DNA of 64,000 nt from JAEUIE01 sp046350055 (GCA_046350055.1 JAXMBC010000001.1:5270001-5334000), one strand, 5' to 3'. Counted from the stretch's first letter, positions 53,201 to 61,686 are shown. Numbers and translations: made by a program. The notes: a model not told the origin generated them from the letters alone.

Positions 53201-53380
53201 CCGCAGACCACCTTTGCGAGCGGCACTATCGGGACCGTGGCAGGCGAAGCAGTTCTCGGCGAGTATGGGCCGGATATCGCGGTTGTATTCGAGCTTGACT
53301 GTCGCTTTCCTGCTGGACTCATCGGCCTGCATGGCACAGGTGAGCAGGCAAGCGGCAGAGAGAAGGAGCAATGGACGCAT
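50213..53380 (-). CDS. Planctomycete cytochrome / DUF1549 / LamG / DUF1553 protein
   Basis: 1055 residues from the ATG at 53380 (signal MRPLLLLSAACLLTCAMQA; AAGGAG-like sequence upstream). Order: heme motif CFACHGPD at 44-51, PSCyt1 end VMPPPSSHKKL, DUF1549 (IDAFVLAELERQ to QFTIEQIAGDLL; CAVCHDHKFDP), a LamG/concanavalin-like insert (FSFAGWVKPERNTGYAAIFSR; WNHVVVTYDG; FRIGRRSNG) at about 500-660, and DUF1553 (GLAQWLLQPDNPLTARVTVNRFW). The insert suggests carbohydrate or polymer binding. No DUF1501 partner is adjacent, unlike the other copy. Confidence 0.92.
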   Translation of the reverse strand: MRPLLLLSAACLLTCAMQADESSRKATVKLEYNRDIRPILAENCFACHGPDSAARKGGLRLDQRDAALKKKAIVPGKVTESELVARLHSGDSEEVMPPPSSHKKLTDSQKKLLEQWIAQGAEYQSHWSLIPPVRPAIPSVKNASWVKNPIDAFVLAELERQKLQPAPEADRRTLARRVSFDLTGLPPVVDDVAAFVNDRSPNAYEKYVDKLLASVHWGEHRGRYWLDYSRYADTHGIHFDNYREMWSYRDWVIKAFNNNMPFDQFTIEQIAGDLLPNATLDQRIATGFSRNNITTNEGGAIDEEYLVLYARDRTETFGQVYFGMTTGCAVCHDHKFDPLTMKDFYSLSAFFNNTTQRAMDGNIKDTPPVLVVPLEQDRARWEAITREVKEVQTQVEERKKLAKPEFDKWLATSKASEHFKSIPTDKLHFQALLAEGAGSGITALVQGQLRQLTSTKPLSWENGQLADKALKAKSDMTLSVEDAGDFDTRDSFSFAGWVKPERNTGYAAIFSRMDEGNNYRGWDFWMEDGKVGTHIVSKWMDDALKVVSSNTLTAKAWNHVVVTYDGSAKEQGVKIYINGVLQESRQVQANTLKGSIKTTAPFRIGRRSNGATLNNHGLQDLRVYQRVLTPSEVETLRYGSHAAWVLSKPADKRTDAEKNELFTWWLPSRDEAFRQIIARQKLLQQEEAAIKGRGTVAHVMQEKPSEPMAYLLKRGEYDKRLDPVKPDTPKMLPPMPASLPRNRVGLAQWLLQPDNPLTARVTVNRFWQEVFGNGIVRSSGDFGVSGEQPSHPELLDWLAIEFREMKWDVKKFFKMLVMSNTYRQAAVVTPEKLERDPSNKWLSRGPRFRMDAEMVRDNALAVSGLLVRKIGGPSVKPYQPEGVWEAVAMDVSNTRIYKKDSGENLYRRGIYTFWKRAAPPASLDIFNAPNRETCAVKRERTNTPLQALVTLNDIQFVEAARHLATLTLNSKSTSDDRLEYLAERLLARSWKPEEKKIILASLADLTSFYEKNEAEAKKLITVGDSKPDTRLNVKELAAWTMLCNQLLNLDEVLNK

Positions 53381-53515
53381 CTGTACACTCAACGGAAAAG
53401 GCAGGAGCCAACGAATGGCTGGTAACTGGCAGGTCTCTCTGGTAGATTCTAGCAAACGCCACGGCGAGTGAAAGTATGGACTTCCGCAGCGGCGAGCTTT
53501 CCTCAGGAACGATCC

Positions 53516-55426
53516 ATGTTGTTACTCCTACTCAGCGGCTTACTGCTAGCGACCCCGGACACCAGTTCCACCATCAAAGTGATGAGTTACAACATCCGCT
53601 ACGGCACGGCGAACGATGGGGAGAATCACTGGAACAAGCGTAAAGAGTTCCTGGCCGAGGTGATCAGGAAGTACGAGCCAGATCTGCTGGGCACTCAGGA
53701 GACTCTGGCTTTCCAGAAAGAGTATCTGGAAAAGGCGCTGCCGGGCATGGCTGGCTTTGGTGTGGGGCGAGACGATGGCATGCTGAAGGGAGAGATGGCA
53801 GCCCTCTTCTACAGTAAAGCGCGATTCGAGAAACTCGATGGCGGGCACTTCTGGCTGAGCACTACGCCAGAGACAGTAAGCAAAGGCTGGGATGCGGCGT
53901 TGCCTCGGATTGCCAGTTGGGTCAGGTTACAAGACAAACAGCATCCTCAGGGCAAGCCTGTACTGTTCCTCAACACACACTTCGACCACATGGGAAAGAA
54001 GGCACGTGAGGAATCGGCCAAGCTGATTCGTGAGCAATTGACAGAATTGGGCAAGGATTGCTACATCATCGTCACGGGGGATTTCAATGCGGGTGAAGGC
54101 TCGGGGCCTTATCAGGCTCTGTTCGCAGAGCAGGCCAGAGCCGTGAAACTGCTGGATACCTTCCGGCACAAGCATCGAGAGCGACAGGCCGAGGAAGGCA
54201 CGTTCAACGGCTTCAAGCCGAGCAGCACCAAGGGTGATCGCATTGACTGGATAGCGTGCTCACCAGAACTTACGCCAGTGGAAGCGGGTATTGATCGCAC
54301 TTTGCGTAAAGGCAGGGTGGCTTCCGATCACTTCGCAGTGACAGCCACGATCGCTTGCCCCACAGTGAAGGCGAGTGACGACAAACGGCAGCCCATTGAC
54401 GTGCAGCTCAGCCTCGGTGGATTCAAAGCTCCGGAAGCGCCGCGCTACTCACCACCCGGTAAGCAGTTAGAATTGAAGCCAGTCACCGGCAGGCCCGATC
54501 TCAAGGATCATCTTGCATGCACCGTTACCCTCGGCAAGCTTGGGACATCCATCACCCTGTCCTTTGCCCGCAGCCAGCCTGGCAAGCCTTATGATCTGCT
54601 CTATCACGAAGGCGACCTTCCCGTCCGCGCCAAGTTGAGCACCAACCGGGGCAAGTTCTGGTCATCCTTCGAGACGAGCTTGTCGGTGAAACATGCAGAC
54701 GCCGTGGAATCGTATCCCGTTTCGCTGTGGGTGGTGACCGACAAAGAAGACGAGACACCGAAGATCATCCGCTACTCACGGCGTGGTTACATGGCTGGCA
54801 TGGTGGATCTCGGTGGTAAGGCGTTCACCCTTGTCCTCAGCGATAGCAACAACGACGGCGTACTCGGTACTGGCGACTGGTGGCAACTCGGCGAGACGGG
54901 TAAGAACGCCACCAACATGCGCACCGTGGGTGACTTGCTGTGGGCCAACGGCTCCGCCTGGAAGCTCGAAGTACAGGACACTGCAGGCAGACGAGCCAAA
55001 CTCATCCCTTACCACCCCGGCATCAGCGAGGAGCAGGACGCCATCCAGCGTGATGCCTTGCGAGCGGATCGTCAGGCCAAGAGGGCAGCCCAGCCCGTGG
55101 CGTTTCGCAAGGATGTGGACGCCGCCATCGCCGAGGCCCAGGCGAAGAAGCAACCTTACTTCCTGAAGTTCGAAACCGACTGGTGCATGCCGTGCAAGCA
55201 GATGACGTCGCTGGTGTTCACGGCCCAGGATGTGGTGACTGCTTCGGAAGGGATCCTGTGCATTATCATTGATGGCGACGCCCGCAAAGATCTGGTGGAA
55301 AAGCATCAGGTGAAAGGGTATCCCACGGGCGTGCTGATCAACGGTGAGGGCAAGGAAATCACCCGATATGTGGGGTATCAGAGTGTGAAGGCGACATCAG
55401 CATTTCTGGCGAAGGGGAGGAAGTAG
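53516..55426 (+). CDS. EEP nuclease/phosphatase - thioredoxin-fold fusion protein
   Basis: 636 residues; the ATG at 53516 starts a signal peptide (MLLLLLSGLLLATP). Residues 20-285 are an endonuclease/exonuclease/phosphatase domain with MSYNIRYG, GTQE, NTHFDHMG, VTGDFNAG, RIDWIACSP and ASDHFAV, the full catalytic set. A beta-rich middle includes a calcium-loop-like DSNNDGVLGTGD. Residues about 540-636 are a thioredoxin fold with the CxxC motif WCMPCKQM at 556-561, and cis-proline VKGYPTGV. A secreted hydrolase joined to a redox domain is unusual. Substrate unknown. Confidence 0.88.
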   Translation: MLLLLLSGLLLATPDTSSTIKVMSYNIRYGTANDGENHWNKRKEFLAEVIRKYEPDLLGTQETLAFQKEYLEKALPGMAGFGVGRDDGMLKGEMAALFYSKARFEKLDGGHFWLSTTPETVSKGWDAALPRIASWVRLQDKQHPQGKPVLFLNTHFDHMGKKAREESAKLIREQLTELGKDCYIIVTGDFNAGEGSGPYQALFAEQARAVKLLDTFRHKHRERQAEEGTFNGFKPSSTKGDRIDWIACSPELTPVEAGIDRTLRKGRVASDHFAVTATIACPTVKASDDKRQPIDVQLSLGGFKAPEAPRYSPPGKQLELKPVTGRPDLKDHLACTVTLGKLGTSITLSFARSQPGKPYDLLYHEGDLPVRAKLSTNRGKFWSSFETSLSVKHADAVESYPVSLWVVTDKEDETPKIIRYSRRGYMAGMVDLGGKAFTLVLSDSNNDGVLGTGDWWQLGETGKNATNMRTVGDLLWANGSAWKLEVQDTAGRRAKLIPYHPGISEEQDAIQRDALRADRQAKRAAQPVAFRKDVDAAIAEAQAKKQPYFLKFETDWCMPCKQMTSLVFTAQDVVTASEGILCIIIDGDARKDLVEKHQVKGYPTGVLINGEGKEITRYVGYQSVKATSAFLAKGRK

Positions 55427-55459
55427 GCAGGCAACGTGGCACAGACATGCTTGTTTATG

Positions 55460-55485
55460 TGGCACAGACTGGAAAGTCTGTGCCA
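55460..55485. terminator. Hairpin between converging genes
   Basis: A perfect 11-bp stem TGGCACAGACT/AGTCTGTGCCA with GGAA loop sits between converging genes at 55426 and 55496. A direct copy of GTGGCACAGAC lies 24 bp upstream. Likely a bidirectional terminator and possibly a dispersed repeat. Confidence 0.6.
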
Positions 55486-55495
55486 CGGGAATGTA

Positions 55496-56296
55496 CTAAC
55501 TGCTCGCACTCCGATATCGGCGCATGGCCAGGTGCAGGAAGGCCCGGCTGGCCCAGAGCATCACACCCGCAGCGGCAATCAAGTAGACCGTCATCCACGG
55601 ATCGATGGCTTTTACCATCACACTGGCAGGCACGTGGATAACCAACATCACCGGCAGGGCAAAGCTGAAGAAGAACCCGATCGGCAGTGCCCAGGGTTCA
55701 CGGAAGATGTCCCGGGGATAACGCATCAGCGAAGTAAAGAGCCACCACATTTCCATCATGCTGCTATTGCGTGTGAGCCAGAACGAGGTGGCAGCCAGCA
55801 TCAGCAGGCAGCTATAGGCCAGCGCCAGCCCGGCGATGAAGTTGATCGCAAACAGCATCAGCCGCACCCCATCAAACTGCCAGTGCATGTCGTACAGTGC
55901 TGTGCCCATCAGCACGCACCCCATCAGGATGTTCGGAGCAGTCGAGAGATCAATACTCTTGGTGGTAATCAGGAATTGCTCATCGATCGGCTTGAGCAGA
56001 TAGAAATCCAGTTCACCAGTGCGAACCAACTCCGCCAGCCCGAGGCAGTTCTCAAGGAAGAGCGTCTCAATGAACGCTTCCAGGGTGACGTAGCAACCGA
56101 TGAAGAAGAGGTACTGCGATTCGTTCCAGTCTGCGACCATGCTGGTCTGACGGAAGATGGTCTTGTAAAAGACGAACATCAAGCCAAGCCAGATGAGCTC
56201 GACCGCCATCTTGGCCAGAAAGTTACCCCGGAAGCTGAGCTCCCGAGTCAGGCTGTACTGCATGAAAGCAGAGTAGAGACGGAGGTAGCGGGACAT
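55496..56296 (-). CDS. ABC-2 family transporter permease
   Basis: A 266-residue membrane protein with about six helices (for example LMFVFYKTIF, YLFFIGCYVTLEAFIETLFL, FAINFIAGLALAYSCLLML, FFFSFALPVMLVIHV, AAAGVMLWASRAFLHLAMRRY). LVRTGELDFYLLKPIDEQFL matches the ABC2_membrane_6 (DUF990) group, which comes with an ATPase and often a second permease. Neither is in the adjacent sequence, so the partners must lie elsewhere. Its start codon is next to a heptad repeat array. Confidence 0.82.
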   Translation of the reverse strand: MSRYLRLYSAFMQYSLTRELSFRGNFLAKMAVELIWLGLMFVFYKTIFRQTSMVADWNESQYLFFIGCYVTLEAFIETLFLENCLGLAELVRTGELDFYLLKPIDEQFLITTKSIDLSTAPNILMGCVLMGTALYDMHWQFDGVRLMLFAINFIAGLALAYSCLLMLAATSFWLTRNSSMMEMWWLFTSLMRYPRDIFREPWALPIGFFFSFALPVMLVIHVPASVMVKAIDPWMTVYLIAAAGVMLWASRAFLHLAMRRYRSASS

Positions 56297-56299
56297 ACT

Positions 56300-56416
56300 T
56301 CAGGAGCCAGAAACCAGGAGACAGAAGTCAGTAGGTGCATGACTTCTCTATGATAGGAGAAGCCAGGAGGCATGTTACCTCTTCTGGCTCCCGGCTTCTG
56401 GATTCTGGCTTCTGCT
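56300..56416. repeat. Heptad repeat arrays B3 (TTCTGGN, inverted pair)
   Basis: Left array, 56300-56334: five phased 7-bp units on the minus strand. Right array, 56382-56416: five phased units on the plus strand, TTCTGGN type, running up to the ATG of the next gene. The arrays face each other around a small hairpin (CTTCTC/GGAGAAG). This is the longest copy in the window and lies between two divergent start codons. Confidence 0.85.
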
Positions 56417-57577
56417 ATGAACAATTCCCTCTTCACCGATCTGGATCAAACCCTGCAACGGGGTACTCCTTTGGAGGCAGTGGATCGCTTGTGCCTCATG
56501 CTCAAGAACAAGGGAGATTATCATTCCCTGTTTGAAGCATTACTCCTGCAGGCGCGACTCAAGTCCGGGTTGCCGGCGATGCTGAGTCCTTCCGGTGAAG
56601 AACTGTCGGCGGAGCAGAAGACGGCGTACGAAAAGACAGTTCGTGAAGCAGCACGGACAGTTGGCCAGAATTTCCTGGATGACAAGAACCTGCTAAATGC
56701 CTGGCCCTACTTCCGCATGATTGGTGAACCGGAACCCATGGCGAAGGCGATGGAGGCCTGGGAGCCGAGCGAAGCCGACGACGAAGCCTTCCCCGCCATC
56801 CTGGATATGGCCATTCAGCAAGGGGCCGCCCCGGTGCGAGGCGTACAACTGCTCCTCAAGAAGTATGGTCTGTGCAATGCCATCACCATGATGGGGCAGA
56901 ATTTCCCTCACTCGGGCACCGTACGGCAACAGGCTGTCAGCCTGCTGGTGGATGCCTTGCATCGCGACTTGCGGAACAGCCTGGCAGTGCATGCCAAGGA
57001 ATTGACCGGCGATGTGCCTGCAGATGAAGCGACCATCGCCCAGATCCTCGAAGGCAATGCGAAGCTGATGGAAGATGAGTCGTATCACATCGATGTTTCG
57101 CATCTATCGTCCGTGGTGCAGTACTCGCTGGAATTGCCTGCAGGCGAGACGACCCGGAAAGTCATCGACCTGTGCGTGTATGGCGCGAAGCTGGCACCAC
57201 GGTTCCAGCCGAACAGTGATGCACCCTTTGAAACGGGGTATGACGATTACCTGTGTTACTTCCGTACGCTCAACGGCATTGATACCGAAGCGGGACTCAA
57301 TCGATTCCGTCTGAAAGCTGAGAGTGTCGAGCAAGGCACTGAGATGACGGCCCCTGCAGAGGTCTATGTCCATCTGCTGGCACAGCTTGGCCGGCACGGC
57401 GAAGCACTGCATGCCTTCTCACGCTATCTGACGCAGGCAAACCCCAGGCAGTTGGCTTGTCCCATGCCGACAGAACTCGCCCGGCAGTCGGGCGAGTACG
57501 GGGCACTGGCGGAATTGTGCCTGCGCCGCGGCGATGCGGTGGGTTACGCTGTCGCCAAAGCGGCAGAGAAGAAGTAG
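56417..57577 (+). CDS. Hypothetical soluble protein
   Basis: 386 residues from the ATG at 56417, directly after the heptad array; an upstream in-frame start would lie inside the repeat. No signal peptide or membrane helix. Mostly helical with acidic segments (DLDQTLQRGTPLEAVDRLCLML; ARLKSGLPAML; LAVHAKELTGDVPADEATIAQIL), and repeats of about 35 residues look like solvent-exposed helical pairs. No catalytic motif or family assignment. Confidence 0.65.
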   Translation: MNNSLFTDLDQTLQRGTPLEAVDRLCLMLKNKGDYHSLFEALLLQARLKSGLPAMLSPSGEELSAEQKTAYEKTVREAARTVGQNFLDDKNLLNAWPYFRMIGEPEPMAKAMEAWEPSEADDEAFPAILDMAIQQGAAPVRGVQLLLKKYGLCNAITMMGQNFPHSGTVRQQAVSLLVDALHRDLRNSLAVHAKELTGDVPADEATIAQILEGNAKLMEDESYHIDVSHLSSVVQYSLELPAGETTRKVIDLCVYGAKLAPRFQPNSDAPFETGYDDYLCYFRTLNGIDTEAGLNRFRLKAESVEQGTEMTAPAEVYVHLLAQLGRHGEALHAFSRYLTQANPRQLACPMPTELARQSGEYGALAELCLRRGDAVGYAVAKAAEKK

Positions 57578-57581
57578 CTTG

Positions 57582-59147
57582 CTATTTCTTCAAATTCTCT
57601 TCGATCTCCTTGCTCATTTCCTTGCGGCGTTCGCTGGGGTTCCAGAGACGGTAGCCGATGTCGCCATAGATTTGTCTGTCGACGGGGAAGATCGCCCCGT
57701 TTTCATCGGTGCCATTCCAGCCGACAGAGTAGATCATCAGGCCATCTGACAAGGGTTTGAGGATCAATGGCTTTCCGGTGAAGGGATCGAGTGGAACGCT
57801 GGCCATGAAGTCAGGTGACAGTTGCTCCCAAGAGGTGAGCCAGGAGCCTTTCGCCAGTCGGTAGCGTTCGGCAGCCAGTGCAGCGGCAATGCAGCGACAG
57901 CGGGCACGGTGGATAAGAATGGCCTTGGCGATTTGAGGCAGGAAGAGATGTGAGCGTCTGCGATATTCCTGATAGTCAGATTCACTGCTTTGCAGCTTGA
58001 AGACAAATGGTGTTACTCCCGTCGCCTGATTTATCGAACGAGTAATCTCCTCTACCCAGCAATGCTCAGGCTTGGCGGCGATGGACAGCATTCTGTCCAT
58101 AAATCGCAGGTACTCAAGCCGCTCGCAGGCATAGTCTTTTGGTTGCCCCCATGTCCCTAAGATGGCCTGTGGAAACCATTCAACAAAGTTGGCGTCAAAC
58201 CAGTTCCAACCAGTGACAGTGTGAATCCCTCCGAACTGACTGAGCCTGGTCTCCAGATACTTCCTGAGGGTGTATTCGCCGCTATGCAACAGCTTGAGAT
58301 CGTGATCGAGGATGGCTCTTTCCCAACGGAGCACTTCAGGCAGGGAGATCACACGCTGTTCTTCAGCTTGAAAGTCCAGCTGCAGTTGCTTCAACATTTG
58401 CGTTGAAGGTGCTAACGTCTGTGCCAGGAGTCGATGGGTTGCATGGCATGCCTTCTGGACAATGGCCGTTCTGGCCAGGCAACTGATGAAAAAGGGATCG
58501 TGGTCGTAAACCCGTACGACATCAAGGATGGAACTGATATCCGTTGCAGCCGCCTCTGGCTTGTTCATCTCGAGATTCGAGGCAGCACTCCAACTGAGCA
58601 GAATGCCCAGGTTACGAATGCACTGCACGTCGGGGAGGAGGCTCATCGACAGGATTGGGCGATACTTGTGTTCAAAGAGTCCGTCCTGGAATCGCTTCAG
58701 ATTTCGTACTCGCTGCAGCGCTTCTGGACATGGTGAACCAGTGAGGATTGAAGTCAGTGCCTCCCGGTTGAGTTGAGGAAGCAAGGCATTGGGATGGTCC
58801 GCCAGGAAGTCGCGATTGGCCTGTGCGATGTTGGAATTATCATGCAGATAGAAACCCTTACTCCATTCATTCACTCCCAGTGCCATACGCTGCTCATCCA
58901 GCGTCAGCAGCCGCATGATGGCTCGCAGTTCCATCGCGGCGTTATCTTCGGGCTTCAGCTGGGGCAGCCTGGCGAAGCGGTCTTCCCATGACCAGCCGGG
59001 TTCCCGGGCATCCAACTCTGCAAGATACGCAGCAAGCTGGTGCTCGTAGTAGAGGTGGCTGATGGTGGAGTAAGCGAAATAGGCCCCGACCAGCAGGACG
59101 AGGGCGAGGAGGAATTTCCAGCGGGTTTTCCAGTGACGCAACTTCAC
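57582..59147 (-). CDS. Membrane-anchored protein of unknown function
   Basis: A 521-residue protein with one N-terminal helix (FLLALVLLVGAYFAYSTI, 12-29) and a long helical domain. The C-terminus has VPLDPFTGKPLILKPLSDGLMIYSVGWNGTDENGAIF, a segment that recurs at the end of many planctomycete proteins of this size, probably outside the cytoplasmic membrane. No catalytic motif. It is preceded by sucC, from which it is separated by a hairpin. Confidence 0.65.
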   Translation of the reverse strand: MKLRHWKTRWKFLLALVLLVGAYFAYSTISHLYYEHQLAAYLAELDAREPGWSWEDRFARLPQLKPEDNAAMELRAIMRLLTLDEQRMALGVNEWSKGFYLHDNSNIAQANRDFLADHPNALLPQLNREALTSILTGSPCPEALQRVRNLKRFQDGLFEHKYRPILSMSLLPDVQCIRNLGILLSWSAASNLEMNKPEAAATDISSILDVVRVYDHDPFFISCLARTAIVQKACHATHRLLAQTLAPSTQMLKQLQLDFQAEEQRVISLPEVLRWERAILDHDLKLLHSGEYTLRKYLETRLSQFGGIHTVTGWNWFDANFVEWFPQAILGTWGQPKDYACERLEYLRFMDRMLSIAAKPEHCWVEEITRSINQATGVTPFVFKLQSSESDYQEYRRRSHLFLPQIAKAILIHRARCRCIAAALAAERYRLAKGSWLTSWEQLSPDFMASVPLDPFTGKPLILKPLSDGLMIYSVGWNGTDENGAIFPVDRQIYGDIGYRLWNPSERRKEMSKEIEENLKK

Positions 59148-59170
59148 AGTAAACCTTATGTCAGCTGATG

Positions 59171-59200
59171 ATGGAGTTCACGCTAAGGCGTGAACTCCAT
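59171..59200. terminator. Hairpin downstream of sucC
   Basis: A perfect 13-bp stem ATGGAGTTCACGC/GCGTGAACTCCAT with TAAG loop lies just past the sucC stop codon (minus strand). It would end sucC transcription, and separates it from the gene starting at 59147. Its loop and stem wording recall the TAAC-loop hairpins. Confidence 0.65.
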
Positions 59201-59211
59201 CCATGTACTTC

Positions 59212-60411
59212 CTACTTCTTGATCGACGCGACAACCTGCTTGGCGGCGTCGGTAAAGCTGGCGGTAGCGATGATGTTCTTGCCACTCTCAGCCAGCATCT
59301 TCTTGCCTTGTTCGACGTTGGTCCCTTCGAGACGCACGACGAGGGGCACCTTGAAGCCGACTTCGTCGTAGGCAGCGAGGATGGCTGCGGCAATGATGTC
59401 GCACTTCATGATGCCACCGAAGATGTTGACCAGCACTGCTTTTACATTGGGGTCGGAGAGCAGGATGCGGAAGGCTTCGGTGACCTGTTCCTTGTTGGCG
59501 CCACCTCCCACGTCCAGGAAGTTGGCCGGTTCACCGCCGTGGAGCTTGATGATGTCCATGGTGGACATGGCCAGCCCGGCACCATTGACCAGACAGCCGA
59601 TGTTACCATTCATTTTCACAAAGCTAAGCCCTGCCTTGCCGGCACGGTATTCAAACGGATCTTCTTCACCGATATCGCGGTACGCTTCGATGTTGGGATG
59701 ACGGAACAGGGCATTGTCGTCGAAGGTCATCTTGGCATCGAGCACCTGGACTTGGCCACCCTTGGTGACGATCAGGGGATTGATCTCGGCGAGGCTGGCA
59801 TCCTTCTCCAGGAAGACCTTCACGAGGGCTGTCATCGCCTTCTCGGCCTGTTCAACTTGTTCGCCGGTGAAGCCCAGGGCAAAGGCGATGCGGCGACTTT
59901 GGAAAGGGAGCAAGCCACGATCGGGATCGATGGTGGTCTTGAAGATTAACTCCGGATGTTTCTCGGCTACTTCTTCAATGTCGACGCCACCCGCAGCGGA
60001 AGCCATCAGGATGGGCAAACCGATGCTACGTTCGAGCACTACGGCAACATAGAGTTCCCGGGCAATGTCAGCCGCTTCCTGAACGAGGATAGTGCTGACC
60101 TTCTGCCCCTCAGCATTGGTCTGCTTAGTCACCAGGGGATACTTGAGCATGACATGGGCAACATCGTTGGCTTCGGTCTGGCTCTTGACGAGCTTGACGC
60201 CACCGAAGTCCTTGCCACTGCCGGTGAACTTCCCTTTGCCGCGACCGCCGGCATGTACCTGGCACTTAAGCACCGCCAGGCCACCACTAGCCGGGGCAAG
60301 CTGGGTGTAGGCCTTGGCGACTTCATCAGGAGTCCGGGCAACGATACCTTTGGGGACGATCGCGCCTTCGGCTGCCAGCAGTTCCTTGGCCTGGTATTCG
60401 TGGATCTTCAT
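59212..60411 (-). CDS. sucC: Succinyl-CoA synthetase beta subunit
   Basis: A 399-residue ATP-grasp enzyme subunit from the ATG at 60411 (MKIHEYQAKELLA, the family's conserved opening). Motifs: QVHAGGRGKGKF in the nucleotide-binding lobe, LAEINPLIV, DAKMTFDDNALFR, NGAGLAMSTMDII and NIFGGIMKCDIIA, which holds the phosphate-binding region. It joins SucD to convert succinyl-CoA to succinate with formation of ATP or GTP in the citric acid cycle. sucD is not adjacent, unlike in most bacteria. Upstream lies a heptad array. Confidence 0.95.
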   Translation of the reverse strand: MKIHEYQAKELLAAEGAIVPKGIVARTPDEVAKAYTQLAPASGGLAVLKCQVHAGGRGKGKFTGSGKDFGGVKLVKSQTEANDVAHVMLKYPLVTKQTNAEGQKVSTILVQEAADIARELYVAVVLERSIGLPILMASAAGGVDIEEVAEKHPELIFKTTIDPDRGLLPFQSRRIAFALGFTGEQVEQAEKAMTALVKVFLEKDASLAEINPLIVTKGGQVQVLDAKMTFDDNALFRHPNIEAYRDIGEEDPFEYRAGKAGLSFVKMNGNIGCLVNGAGLAMSTMDIIKLHGGEPANFLDVGGGANKEQVTEAFRILLSDPNVKAVLVNIFGGIMKCDIIAAAILAAYDEVGFKVPLVVRLEGTNVEQGKKMLAESGKNIIATASFTDAAKQVVASIKK

Positions 60412-60414
60412 CTG

Positions 60415-60525
60415 TTCAACGTCCTGAGTGCTGAGTGTATCAGTCCTGAGTCCTGAGTGCTGAGTCATGGACAGTGACTTCTGCTTTATGATACTCAGGA
60501 GGCTGTCCTCAGCACTCAGGTCTTT
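60415..60525. repeat. Heptad repeat arrays A4 (TSCTGAG, inverted pair)
   Basis: Left: two phased TCCTGAG/TGCTGAG units (60422-60435), an 8-bp break, then three more units (60444-60464). Right (60494-60521): CTCAGGA and related units in reverse complement. The arrays occupy the sucC upstream region. Confidence 0.75.
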
Positions 60526-60610
60526 TGATTTTCCATCGTGTTTTGTGAGCCACGCAGGTGATCGAGTGCTGCTTGACGTTTTCCCGCTTTACGTCAGCGT
60601 TTCCTAAGCT

Positions 60611-61255
60611 ATGATTCAAATGAAGGAGCCTACTGCCCTGCTCCCCAACGAGGTTTATATGCCGCAGTGGATGTTCAATTCATTTAATCCAGGCCGCTTC
60701 CATCAAGTGTTTGGGAAATCTACCGATGCAGAGGAACAGGCTCTTCAAAAGGTAGTCGAATTTGAAATGGGAAGTGGGCCGGAGGACGATCTTGCCAAGC
60801 TGGCTGTGAAACTGGCGAAGCAGGGTATTTCGTACCACAATGTCAGCCCGCGCGATGCTGAAGCGATTGACCAGGTGGTGACCATTGCAATCGGCCCGGA
60901 AGGACTGTGGACCGAACTGGAAATGGAACAGGAATCGGGTCAGGGCCAGGGACTCACGTCGCGTGCTGTAGATGAGTTGCTCAAGCGGGCTGCTGCCAAC
61001 AAGGTCCAGGTTGATCTGTTGCCTGCCCTCAAGAAAGGGCGACGATACGGCTCTGTTGAACTGGGTGCCAACTGCAACTATGTGATTTTCGATCGCAACG
61101 AAGTGGCCAAGCTGGCCCAGGAAGTGCGAACACTGACAGAGCTACCTGCCCCCTGGAGCAATCCTGCCATTCAGAACGAAGTGACCGATGGCCTGCTCAT
61201 GGTCTTTGAATATGTCACCCGCAAGCGAAAAGCGATTGCAGGGGTGTTGAATTAG
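60611..61255 (+). CDS. Hypothetical soluble protein
   Basis: A 214-residue protein without signal or membrane segment; the ATG at 60611 opens IQMKEPTALLPNEVYMPQWMFNSFNPGRFHQ. It contains a helical region and a segment KKGRRYGSVELGANCNYVIFDRNEVAKLAQEV, followed by a helical C-terminus. Not recognised as a known family; a planctomycete-restricted protein is likely. Divergent from sucC. Confidence 0.65.
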   Translation: MIQMKEPTALLPNEVYMPQWMFNSFNPGRFHQVFGKSTDAEEQALQKVVEFEMGSGPEDDLAKLAVKLAKQGISYHNVSPRDAEAIDQVVTIAIGPEGLWTELEMEQESGQGQGLTSRAVDELLKRAAANKVQVDLLPALKKGRRYGSVELGANCNYVIFDRNEVAKLAQEVRTLTELPAPWSNPAIQNEVTDGLLMVFEYVTRKRKAIAGVLN

Positions 61256-61326
61256 GCTCTCTTTCCATACTGTGAATTTCAGCAAGCCAGGTCTTCGCCT
61301 GGCTGCTTTCTTTGAATGAGGACATT

Positions 61327-61686
61327 ATGTACCGATTCAGCATGGCACTGGCACTCGTATTCCTGGCTTCTTTCACTGTCGCCCAGGACAAGGTGGATGG
61401 CAAACTGCTTGTTGGCAAGTGGGAACCTGAAACCGCACCCAATGGCGCCAAGATTGTGATGGAGTTCACCAAGGACAACAAGCTGATGGTCAATGCCGAG
61501 TTCGGCGGGCAGAAGATCAGCATGGATGGCAGCTACAAGCTCGATGGCGACAAGCTGGAAGTGAAGATCAAGGAGCCAGGCGGCCAGGAGAAATCGACTA
61601 CGCTGAAGGTCACCAAGCTGACAGCAGACGAAATGGTGACCAAGGAAGGGGAACAGAAGGAAGAGAAGCTGAAGCGGGTGAAGTAA
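61327..61686 (+). CDS. Small secreted protein, TIGR03066 type
   Basis: A 119-residue secreted protein from the ATG at 61327 with GAGGA upstream; signal MYRFSMALALVFLASFTVAQ. The mature part is a small beta-barrel-like fold (LVGKWEPE; MEFTKDNKLMVNAEFGGQKISMDGSYKLDGDKLEV), matching the paralogous family named TIGR03066 from Gemmata. Biological role unknown. The wording supports a Gemmataceae origin. Confidence 0.78.
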   Translation: MYRFSMALALVFLASFTVAQDKVDGKLLVGKWEPETAPNGAKIVMEFTKDNKLMVNAEFGGQKISMDGSYKLDGDKLEVKIKEPGGQEKSTTLKVTKLTADEMVTKEGEQKEEKLKRVK

